In this document: piece by piece, positions 1 through 5,228 of the stretch
Layout: each line of letters begins with the position of its first letter
Numbering within the stretch: the stretch's first letter is position 1
Source of the DNA: Dehalococcoidales bacterium
Lineage (GTDB): Bacteria > Chloroflexota > Dehalococcoidia > Dehalococcoidales > RBG-16-60-22
NCBI GenBank assembly: GCA_023135135.1
Contig: JAGLTT010000069.1
Span: 1 to 5,228, forward strand
DNA: 5,228 nucleotides
Direction: 5' to 3'
Notes under the pieces: generated by a model
Told to the model about the DNA's origin: nothing
Seen by the model: the letters and a program-made list of their open reading frames with translations, nothing else
Databases searched by the model: none
Position numbers and translations under genes: made by a program

Positions 1-31
1 AATGGAATGAACCCTAAAAGGTTCCATTTTT
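1..31 (+). terminator. possible rho-independent terminator of an upstream gene
   Basis: AATGGA at 1-6 pairs with TCCATT at 23-28. ACC at 11-13 can pair with GGT at 20-22 across a four-base bulge, leaving a CTAAAA loop. The 3' arm runs into five T residues at 27-31. It would end a gene lying to the left of the window, which is not visible. The stem is short and A/T-rich, so the call is tentative. Confidence 0.35.
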
Positions 32-91
32 GCCTTATTCTTTCACACCTAGCCCTCAAGCGTGAAATTCAGCGGACCTTTTTATAGGTGG

Positions 92-111
92 TGTCGGTGG
101 TACCACCGGCA
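92..111. repeat. perfect 14-bp palindrome inside a 20-base hairpin
   Basis: Positions 95-108 (CGGTGGTACCACCG) are identical to their own reverse complement. In RNA the stem extends outward by one G-U pair (94/109) and two Watson-Crick pairs (93/110, 92/111). No T-run follows, so it is not a simple terminator. It lies about 100 bp upstream of the candidate kinase promoter. It could be an operator for a dimeric regulator or an RNA structure. It shares TGGTACC with T-box antiterminators, but nothing else of a T-box is recognisable. Confidence 0.4.
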
Positions 112-211
112 ACGGCGTTGTAGGATCACACAAATTGGCTTGTTGTTCAGTCCTTGCCTGTTACCATAGTCAAGTGTCTTATCATCAGCAGATGTCTAAG
201 TTTAACTAATC

Positions 212-240
212 TTGACAATAACCGTTTATCGCGGTACTTT
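212..240 (+). promoter_or_regulatory. candidate sigma-70 promoter for the two-component operon
   Basis: A perfect -35 hexamer TTGACA (212-217) is followed after 17 bp by TACTTT (235-240), which matches three of six -10 positions including the first two and the last. Transcription would begin near 247, only about 24 bases before the ATG at 271. If real, this excludes the upstream TTG codon at 154 as the kinase start. The -35 and spacing are good and the -10 is weak. Confidence 0.45.
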
Positions 241-270
241 TATTTGTGTAAGGTGAAAGCGGCGACGGTC

Positions 271-1881
271 ATGAAAAAAACAGGGGTAAAAGGCAAGAAA
301 GACACGGGGATGAAAGCTGACCTGCAGGAAATAATTGATGCTGTGGAAGATGAGCTCCTGGTAGTCGACCCCGAGTACCGTGTCAGGTTCGCCAACGCCG
401 CTATGCTTAACAAATATCAGGCAAAAGGCGGCGTGCCTATTGGTAAATTGTGCTACAAAGTTTTTCATAACAGAGATGTCCCCTGCGACGATCCTTTATG
501 GGACTGCCCGCTTCAACAGGTCATTGAAACGGGCAACATGATGACGGTTATTCACCCGGTCACCCTGCATGGAGTTCATAGTTACGTAAAGATTACGGCA
601 TATCCCCTTCTTGATCAGCAGGGTAACACCAGGGGAATAGTCGAGTCGAGAAGAGATGTTACCGCGGAGAGAGAGCTAGAGATGCAGATTTTGAGGAGGC
701 ATCATCAGTTTCTGGCATTGAGCCATATCTCGAGCGCCGTAAGCGGACTATACGACCTGGACACCATTTTAAAGACCGCCCTGGATAATGTGCTTGAGCT
801 TATCAACAGCGACATCGGAGGAATTCTGCTCTTCGACGAAGAGTCTAAAACCCTGAGCTATCGCGTACAACGGGGCTTATCTGCTAAATACACTGAAGAA
901 ACACAGGTTTCGCTCGGTGAGAGCATAGCGGGACAAGCGGCTGAAGTCGGGGAGCCCATAATAGTGGAAGACATCTCCAAAGATAAGCGTATTACCCGGC
1001 CCGACCTGGTGCTGGCGGAGGGACTCAGGGGATTTGTTAGCATTCCTTTGAAGGCCAAGGATAAGGTAACCGGAGTCATGAATATCGCCAGCCACGTGGC
1101 AAATCGATTCGCTGCCGACGATGTCTCTTTGCTCAAGTCTATTGGCGACTATCTGGGTACAGCGATTGAACGAGCTAAGCTATATGACCGGCTGGCGCAG
1201 GCGGGCGACAGATACCGTGCCCTTCTTCAACATGCTCTGACGGCACAGGAGCAGGAGCGAAAGAGAATTGCAGCTGAATTACACGACGAAACCAGCCAGG
1301 CAATTACCAGTCTGACACTGAGCTTGCAGGCTATTATGACAATCGCGGAAATGAAGGGTATCGGAGATGCTGATTTTATTGAAAAGGTTAGAACAACGCA
1401 CTCTTTTGCCGTTCATGCCGGCTATGAAATTGTGCGGCTCATGAAGGAACTCCGCCCGAGCTTACTGGACGAACTCGGTATGCCGGCGGCTATCCACCGC
1501 TATGCCAAGGATACGCTTCAATCTCAAGGGATTGATGTATCTGCGGAGTTCAAGGGTACGGACGAGCGGTTCCCCCCGGAAGTAGAAGTTACTCTTTTCC
1601 GGGTCGCCCAGGGATTAATCGGCAACATCCTCGAGCATTCCGGGGCTAAGAATACCTTGATCAAACTGGAATGTGATGAAAAAGAGTGTATGCTTTATAT
1701 AGAGGACGACGGCAAAGGCTTTGATGTTAAAAAACTAACCCGCGTGGACCCCAGCGGCCGGGGTGCGGGTTTATTCACCCTCAAGGAGAGAGTGAGCCTG
1801 ACCGGGGGTCACTGCCATATTGATTCCCGTCCGGGGCAGGGTACCAGGGTAACCGTGAAAGTTCCGCTGATGGGAATTTAA
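271..1881 (+). CDS. soluble PAS-GAF sensor histidine kinase (HisKA_3 / NarL-partner type)
   Basis: Predicted cytoplasmic sensor kinase of 536 residues that autophosphorylates on a histidine and passes the phosphate to the regulator encoded 3 bp downstream. No membrane segment or signal peptide is seen. Domains in order: PAS (about 17-135), GAF (about 150-305), a short helical linker, HisKA_3 dimerisation/phosphoacceptor (about 310-440) and HATPase (about 440-536). The phosphoacceptor is H338 in an HDETSQ motif, which keeps the HDxxxQ pattern of this family. The ATP site has an N-box Asn (N452), a DDGKGF D-box (479-484) and a glycine-rich GRGAGL (496-501). The PAS domain carries C61, H66, C72 and C79 in a CYxxxH...PC...CP pattern, suggesting a cofactor or metal. 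At position 448 a Gly replaces the usual N-box Glu. The ATG at 271 is preferred: the open frame extends back to a TTG at 154, but that stretch resembles no domain and contains the candidate promoter. A Shine-Dalgarno-like AGGTGA (251-256) is rather far upstream, so ATG 310 remains possible. Function as a kinase is secure; the signal is unknown. Confidence 0.93.
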   Translation: MKKTGVKGKKDTGMKADLQEIIDAVEDELLVVDPEYRVRFANAAMLNKYQAKGGVPIGKLCYKVFHNRDVPCDDPLWDCPLQQVIETGNMMTVIHPVTLHGVHSYVKITAYPLLDQQGNTRGIVESRRDVTAERELEMQILRRHHQFLALSHISSAVSGLYDLDTILKTALDNVLELINSDIGGILLFDEESKTLSYRVQRGLSAKYTEETQVSLGESIAGQAAEVGEPIIVEDISKDKRITRPDLVLAEGLRGFVSIPLKAKDKVTGVMNIASHVANRFAADDVSLLKSIGDYLGTAIERAKLYDRLAQAGDRYRALLQHALTAQEQERKRIAAELHDETSQAITSLTLSLQAIMTIAEMKGIGDADFIEKVRTTHSFAVHAGYEIVRLMKELRPSLLDELGMPAAIHRYAKDTLQSQGIDVSAEFKGTDERFPPEVEVTLFRVAQGLIGNILEHSGAKNTLIKLECDEKECMLYIEDDGKGFDVKKLTRVDPSGRGAGLFTLKERVSLTGGHCHIDSRPGQGTRVTVKVPLMGI

Positions 1882-1884
1882 CAC

Positions 1885-2538
1885 ATGAAGAAGATAAAGG
1901 TACTGATTGTCGATGACCATACCCTCGTACGGGCCGGAATCCGTTCCCTGCTGGCTCTTGTTGAAGATATTGAGGTGGTCGGTGAGGCATCGGACGGAAA
2001 AGAAGCGCTGGGAAAGGTAAGGCATCTCATGCCTGACGTGGTACTCATGGACCTGGCCATGCCGGTTATGGGTGGACTTGAAGCCACGCGCCGCCTGCGG
2101 AGAGATTTCCCCGGGGTAAAGGTGCTGGCGCTAACGCAGTATGACGATAGCGAATACGTCATCCCCATTATCGAGGCAGGTGCCAGCGGCTTTATTACCA
2201 AGATGTCGGCATTTTCGGAACTTGCTGCGGCCATTGAGGCCGCCTACAAAGGAGAGTCCTACCTTTCTTCTACAGCCGCCACGGCTCTGGTTGAAGAATA
2301 CCAGCAGAAAATTCCATCGGAAGGGGAACAAGACCCGTATCAGCAGCTAACCGACCGAGAAAGGGAAGTGCTTAAACTGGTCGCGGAAGGACATACCAGC
2401 CGGGAAATCGCTGAAATACTTATCGTCAGCCCCAAGACGGTAGAGTGGTATAAAAGCAGCCTGATGAACAAACTAAACATTCACAGCCGGACCGACCTTA
2501 TTAAGTATGCCATTCGCAAGCGGATTATTACGTTATAA
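1885..2538 (+). CDS. NarL/FixJ-family response regulator with LuxR-type HTH
   Basis: Response regulator of 217 residues, normal length for the NarL family, predicted to bind DNA as a dimer after phosphorylation by the adjacent kinase. The receiver domain (about 3-120) has the acidic pair D10/D11, the phosphoacceptor D56 (in LMDLAMP), the switch residue T84 and the conserved K106. A linker (about 121-151) leads to a LuxR-type helix-turn-helix (about 152-212) starting LTDREREVL, with recognition region SPKTVEWYKSSLMNKL (182-197). The VEWYKSSLM form differs from the more common VETHRxxIM but is a plausible family variant. The ATG lies 3 bp after the kinase stop codon, with only a weak GGGA-like ribosome binding site inside the kinase end, so the two are surely co-transcribed and possibly translationally coupled. 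Target genes are not evident; the flavoprotein operon 221 bp downstream is a candidate but no repeated binding site was recognised there. Confidence 0.95.
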   Translation: MKKIKVLIVDDHTLVRAGIRSLLALVEDIEVVGEASDGKEALGKVRHLMPDVVLMDLAMPVMGGLEATRRLRRDFPGVKVLALTQYDDSEYVIPIIEAGASGFITKMSAFSELAAAIEAAYKGESYLSSTAATALVEEYQQKIPSEGEQDPYQQLTDREREVLKLVAEGHTSREIAEILIVSPKTVEWYKSSLMNKLNIHSRTDLIKYAIRKRIITL

Positions 2539-2671
2539 CAGCACAATATAGAGCCCCCCGGTTTATTGTCTCAATACCAGCTATAACCAGTACTTTCCCC
2601 AGGAGTATATTAGGGTATTTTCCAGTAGATATTCCGAAGACGTCACCCCCTGCTTTCCATTGAATTTCCTA

Positions 2672-2702
2672 TTGCTTGGCTCCAGGCTCTTAGTACCATA
2701 AT
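2672..2702 (+). promoter_or_regulatory. candidate promoter for the flavoprotein-metV operon
   Basis: CATAAT at 2697-2702 matches five of six -10 consensus bases. The possible -35 elements are TTGCTT (2672-2677, 19-bp spacer) or TTGGCT (2676-2681, 15-bp spacer); neither has ideal spacing, so an activator may be needed. Transcription would begin near 2709, giving a leader of about 50 bases. Confidence 0.35.
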
Positions 2703-2746
2703 AGAAAGATAAATTAGCTATTAATTGTTGCCGCTTAACAGGATTT

Positions 2747-2752
2747 GAGGTG
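2747..2752 (+). promoter_or_regulatory. ribosome binding site deciding the flavoprotein start
   Basis: GAGGTG at 2747-2752 lies 7 bases before ATG 2760. The frame is also open from a TTG at 2745, but that codon overlaps this ribosome binding site, so ATG 2760 is the supported start. Confidence 0.75.
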
Positions 2753-2759
2753 TCGACAG

Positions 2760-4877
2760 ATGAATGTGGTCAACAAGAGCTATCCGGAAAACGGTCTGGA
2801 AAATACTCCGGACCACAGCCTGGCACCTCCCTGCCAGGATGCCTGCCCCCTGCATATGGATATCAGGGAATACGTCGGTCTGGTTTCTCAGGGCAGGATT
2901 ATGGAAGCACTGCAGGTCATCAGGACAGGCAACCCTTTCCCTTCCATTTGTGCCTATGTATGCACGCACCCGTGTGAAGAAGCCTGCCGGCGCTCCCAGG
3001 TGGATAAACCCATCGCTATCCGTTCTCTGAAGAGATTCGCCGTGGAATTCGGTGGCGACAGGATGGTCCGGGCTGAAGCCGAGACCAGGCAATCCAAGCA
3101 CTCCGAAAAGGTCGCCATCGTAGGGTCCGGGCCGGCCGGCTTAGCCTGCGCCTACTACCTGAAAAAATTCGGCTATCCCGTCACCGTCCTCGAAGCCCAT
3201 TCCGAACTGGGAGGCATGCTCCGTGTGGGCATCCCCCAATACCGGCTCCCCCGTGAAGTCCTGGATATTGAAGTCCAGAGGTTGACACATATGGGGGTTG
3301 AAATCAGGACGAATATTCGAGTAGTATCCCTGGACCTGCTGTTTGAACTGGGCTACAAGGCTATTTTTGTTACTATCGGCGCCCATCAAAGCCTCAGAAT
3401 GGGGATAGAGGGAGAGGAAAGCCCCGGTGTCATAGACGGGGCGACCTTTCTCCGCGAGGTGAACCTCGGATTGAAGCCATCCCTGGGAAGAAAGGTTGCC
3501 GTGGCGGGAGGGGGTAATGTAGCCATCGACGCGGCACGCACGGCTACCCGGCTGGGCGTTAAAAAGGTAAGCATACTTTACCGTCGTACCCGTGCGGAGA
3601 TGCCCGCCGACCCCAAAGAGGTGGAGCAGGCACTGGAAGAGGGGATAGACATTAAGTACCTGGTAACACCGACCGAAATCAAGAGAGAAAACAAGAGGTT
3701 GAATGTAACCTGTATCAAAATGAAACTCGGCGAACCTGACGAGAGCGGCCGGCAGCGGCCGGTGCCGGTCAAGGGCAGCGAATTCAGCGAGGAATTCGAC
3801 ACCCTGATTGCAGCTATCGGACAGGCGCCCCAGACCCCGGACGATTTTGGAGTCCGCATGGGCAGAGGCAGCACGATTCAGGTTGACCCCAGCACGCTTA
3901 CCACCAACAGAGCCGGGGTTTTTGCCGGGGGTGACGCCGTCACCGGACCGGCTACAGTAACCGAGGCATTAGCGGCCGGCAGGCTCGCGGCACTTCGCAT
4001 CGATGATTACCTCCAGCACAGGTACCCGCTGCCCGTTAAAGAGGCTAAGGAAAAGCTAAGCGGAGACCTGCTGCCGGAGACAATAGAGATGATAAGAAAG
4101 ATAGAGCGAGTTGAGCCGCCGAGTCTGGCAAGTGAAACCAGGGCAAAAGACTTCGAGACTATTGAGCTTGTTTACGGCTGGGAACAGGCTATCAACGAAG
4201 CTCGAAGGTGTCTGCGGTGCGGTGTGGGTGTGGAAATCCTGTTTCAAGATAAATGTGCAACCTGCCTTACCTGCCTGAGGGTGTGTCCGTATCATGTGCC
4301 TTATCTGGACGATAGCGGTACCATCCGTATACCCGCTGACCAGTGCCAGGCCTGTGGTATCTGTGTGGCTGAGTGTCCTGCCAAGGCAATAGTCCTGAGA
4401 AAGCCGTTTGACCGTCGGCAGGTAACCGAGGAACTCGGACATGCCATCAAATCAGCCGCCGAATCGAAAAACAAGCCCCTCATCATCGGTTTCTGCTGCC
4501 AGTACGGGCTCTTCGGCACCGGCACTCTGGCCAGATTGTGGAGGGGAGCCAGGGCAGGTGTCAGTATTATACCGGTTCTCTGTGTCGCCAAGGTAGAGAC
4601 GTCTCACATATTATCCGCCTTTGAGACAGGTGCCGAGGGGGTCTTCATCGCCGGCTGCGGGGAACAATGTGCCCGGGAAAATACCACCCATTGGGTACAG
4701 CAACGTGTAGAGAAGGTTAGAAAGGTACTGGGGCCGATTGGCCTCGAGCCCGAGCGACTCCAGGTTTTCGCTCTTGGCACCACCGCGGAAGACCCTGCCG
4801 AGGAACTGGATAAGTTTGTTGAGCAAATAAGTACCCTCCGTTTAACTTCAGTAATAAAGGGGGAGGTGAAAAGTTGA
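2760..4877 (+). CDS. GltD-like FAD/NAD(P)H oxidoreductase with ferredoxin and MvhD-like domains
   Basis: Cytoplasmic iron-sulfur flavoprotein of 705 residues, predicted to move electrons between NAD(P)H and Fe-S partners. Domains in order: an N-terminal Fe-S domain of the GltD/dihydropyrimidine dehydrogenase type (about 20-100; C25, C29, then C64, C68, C72, C76); an FAD-binding fold with GSGPAG (122-127) and E145 at the end of the second strand; an NAD(P)H-binding fold with GGGNVAIDAAR (250-260); the second FAD motif AGGDAVTGPATV (389-400); a CLRCG element (484-488); two 4Fe-4S ferredoxin motifs (C499/502/505/509 and C529/532/535/539, each ending CP); and an MvhD/FlpD-like domain (about 573-690; C579, C580, C608, C633, C637). 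Ordinary GltD is about 450-500 residues and ends after the FAD domain, so this is a fusion. MvhD normally links hydrogenase or other donors to HdrA. The overlapping metV gene suggests a role in supplying electrons to methylene-tetrahydrofolate reductase; this is inference. It is not expected to be glutamate synthase, as no GltB-type large subunit is nearby. Whether it bifurcates electrons cannot be told. Confidence 0.9.
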   Translation: MNVVNKSYPENGLENTPDHSLAPPCQDACPLHMDIREYVGLVSQGRIMEALQVIRTGNPFPSICAYVCTHPCEEACRRSQVDKPIAIRSLKRFAVEFGGDRMVRAEAETRQSKHSEKVAIVGSGPAGLACAYYLKKFGYPVTVLEAHSELGGMLRVGIPQYRLPREVLDIEVQRLTHMGVEIRTNIRVVSLDLLFELGYKAIFVTIGAHQSLRMGIEGEESPGVIDGATFLREVNLGLKPSLGRKVAVAGGGNVAIDAARTATRLGVKKVSILYRRTRAEMPADPKEVEQALEEGIDIKYLVTPTEIKRENKRLNVTCIKMKLGEPDESGRQRPVPVKGSEFSEEFDTLIAAIGQAPQTPDDFGVRMGRGSTIQVDPSTLTTNRAGVFAGGDAVTGPATVTEALAAGRLAALRIDDYLQHRYPLPVKEAKEKLSGDLLPETIEMIRKIERVEPPSLASETRAKDFETIELVYGWEQAINEARRCLRCGVGVEILFQDKCATCLTCLRVCPYHVPYLDDSGTIRIPADQCQACGICVAECPAKAIVLRKPFDRRQVTEELGHAIKSAAESKNKPLIIGFCCQYGLFGTGTLARLWRGARAGVSIIPVLCVAKVETSHILSAFETGAEGVFIAGCGEQCARENTTHWVQQRVEKVRKVLGPIGLEPERLQVFALGTTAEDPAEELDKFVEQISTLRLTSVIKGEVKS
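4861..4868 (+). promoter_or_regulatory. ribosome binding site for the TTG-started metV-like gene
   Basis: GGGAGGTG, nearly a full Shine-Dalgarno sequence, lies inside the end of the flavoprotein gene. Its GGAGG core (4862-4866) ends 7 bases before TTG 4874. It identifies that TTG as the start; the next in-frame ATG (4916) would be 47 bases farther away and has no such site. Confidence 0.75.
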
Positions 4878-5228
4878 TAGTCGCGGAACAAAAGCCCCTG
4901 GAAGATATAATACGAATGATTGCCCCTTATGAACGGGTATTAATACTTGGTTGCGGCACTTGCATGACGGTTTGCGACGCCGGCGGCGAGAGAGAGGTCT
5001 CCTTTCTCCATAATGCGTTACAGCTGGCACAGGCAAGGAGCGGAGAAGGGGCTCATACCTTTTCCGAACATACCATAAAAAGGCAGTGCGACCCTGAATT
5101 CCTGGAAATACTTGCTGAAAAAACGGCTGATGTGGACGTAATTTTATCTCTTGGTTGTGGCATCGGGGTGCAGGCTATAGCGGAACGCCTTCCGGATATG
5201 CCGGTGCTGCCCGGTGTTAATACCTCTT
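4874..5228 (+). CDS. metV: MetV-like protein, methylene-THF reductase C-terminal domain family (5' part, cut by window edge)
   Basis: The first 118 residues are visible and the frame is open at the right edge; family members are roughly 200-220 residues, so about half is missing. The features fit the MTHFR_C / MetV family: a β-strand leading into LGCGTCMTVCDAGGE (25-39, with C27, C30 and C34), C72 in KRQCDP, then LSLGCGIGVQ (91-100, C95) and LPGVNT (112-117). MetV binds MetF, the FAD-containing methylene-tetrahydrofolate reductase of the methyl branch of the Wood-Ljungdahl pathway, and its conserved cysteines bind metal/Fe-S centres that carry electrons to it. The start is TTG, overlapping the upstream stop as TTGA, so translation is coupled to the flavoprotein. 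A metF gene is expected just beyond the window. The family call rests on motif recognition from a partial protein, with no alignment run. Confidence 0.85.
   Translation, partial: MIVAEQKPLEDIIRMIAPYERVLILGCGTCMTVCDAGGEREVSFLHNALQLAQARSGEGAHTFSEHTIKRQCDPEFLEILAEKTADVDVILSLGCGIGVQAIAERLPDMPVLPGVNTS

Larger units (their letters stand above)
2539..2759. other. intergenic region between the two-component operon and the flavoprotein operon
   Basis: This 221-bp gap is more A/T-rich than the flanking genes and holds no credible ORF. An imperfect hairpin at 2560-2578 (seven pairs with a two-base bulge, three-base loop) follows the regulator stop but lacks a T-run, so it is not a convincing terminator. 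The right half contains a candidate -10 element, an A/T-rich inverted repeat (AATTA / TAATT, 2712-2726) and the ribosome binding site of the next gene. The size and content suggest the downstream genes have their own promoter. Confidence 0.6.

Noticed and set aside
85..125. T-box riboswitch because of GGTGGTACC
   Set aside because: Only the TGGTACC core matches. The following GCG is replaced by ACC, no terminator with a T-run or specifier stem is recognisable, and the downstream gene is a sensor kinase, not an amino-acid gene.
66..209. Short + strand open frame with a Gly-rich stretch (GGVGGTTGNG)
   Set aside because: It follows a stop at 63-65, has no usable start codon and no ribosome binding site. 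The Gly-rich reading is a by-product of the GGT/ACC palindrome.
154..270. N-terminal extension of the kinase from a TTG codon at 154
   Set aside because: There is no ribosome binding site before it, the 39 extra residues resemble no domain or signal peptide, and the best promoter candidate (212-240) lies inside it.
2560..2578. Terminator after the response regulator
   Set aside because: The hairpin is imperfect (two-base bulge, three-base loop) and is followed by AGCTATAACC, not a T-run.
2721..3101. 126-residue minus-strand open frame
   Set aside because: It lies mostly opposite the well-supported Fe-S N terminus of the flavoprotein, with no recognisable domain and no ribosome binding site noted; it is a shadow frame.
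4056..4442. 128-residue minus-strand open frame
   Set aside because: It is opposite the ferredoxin motifs of the flavoprotein gene and shows no domain of its own; the + strand coding is unambiguous.
2760..4877. Glutamate synthase small subunit (GltD proper)
   Set aside because: The core resembles GltD, but the protein is about 200 residues longer, carries extra ferredoxin and MvhD-like domains, and is coupled to metV; no large GltB subunit is present.
1..5228. tRNA, rRNA, CRISPR arrays, insertion sequences or attachment sites
   Set aside because: No regular spaced repeats, transposase-like coding, terminal inverted repeats or recognisable tRNA/rRNA stretches were seen on either strand.

Overview
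The window looks like part of the genome of an anaerobic bacterium that uses folate-bound C1 units (Wood-Ljungdahl type metabolism). The evidence is the start of a MetV-like gene (companion subunit of methylene-tetrahydrofolate reductase) directly behind a large iron-sulfur flavoprotein with an MvhD-like tail. Base composition is moderate, and the style of the soluble PAS-GAF histidine kinase with a NarL-type regulator recalls Chloroflexota (Dehalococcoidia-like) or deltaproteobacterial anaerobes. That placement is a guess, since no rRNA or other marker gene is present.

Layout. All four genes lie on the + strand. Positions 1-270 are non-coding, with a terminator-like hairpin at the left edge, a perfect 14-bp palindrome and a plausible sigma-70 promoter (TTGACA, 17 bp, TACTTT). 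Then comes a two-component pair: a cytoplasmic sensor kinase (271-1881) and, 3 bp later, a NarL/LuxR-type response regulator (1885-2538). A 221-bp gap (2539-2759) without a gene follows, holding a candidate promoter and a good ribosome binding site. After it come a 705-residue GltD-like FAD/NAD(P)H oxidoreductase with ferredoxin and MvhD-like domains (2760-4877) and a translationally coupled MetV-like gene (4874 to the right edge, incomplete).

How the genes may work together. The flavoprotein can be read as an electron-wiring protein. NAD(P)H would reduce FAD, electrons would pass through the N-terminal and C-terminal Fe-S clusters to the MvhD-like domain, and from there to MetV and an expected MetF just beyond the right edge. 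This resembles the known HdrABC-MvhD-MetVF arrangement of Moorella, with the HdrA role taken by a GltD-type protein fused to MvhD. The kinase carries a Cys/His-rich PAS domain that could sense redox state, a metal or a gas. Whether the two-component pair controls the downstream C1 genes cannot be told from the sequence; the gap between them argues for separate transcription units.
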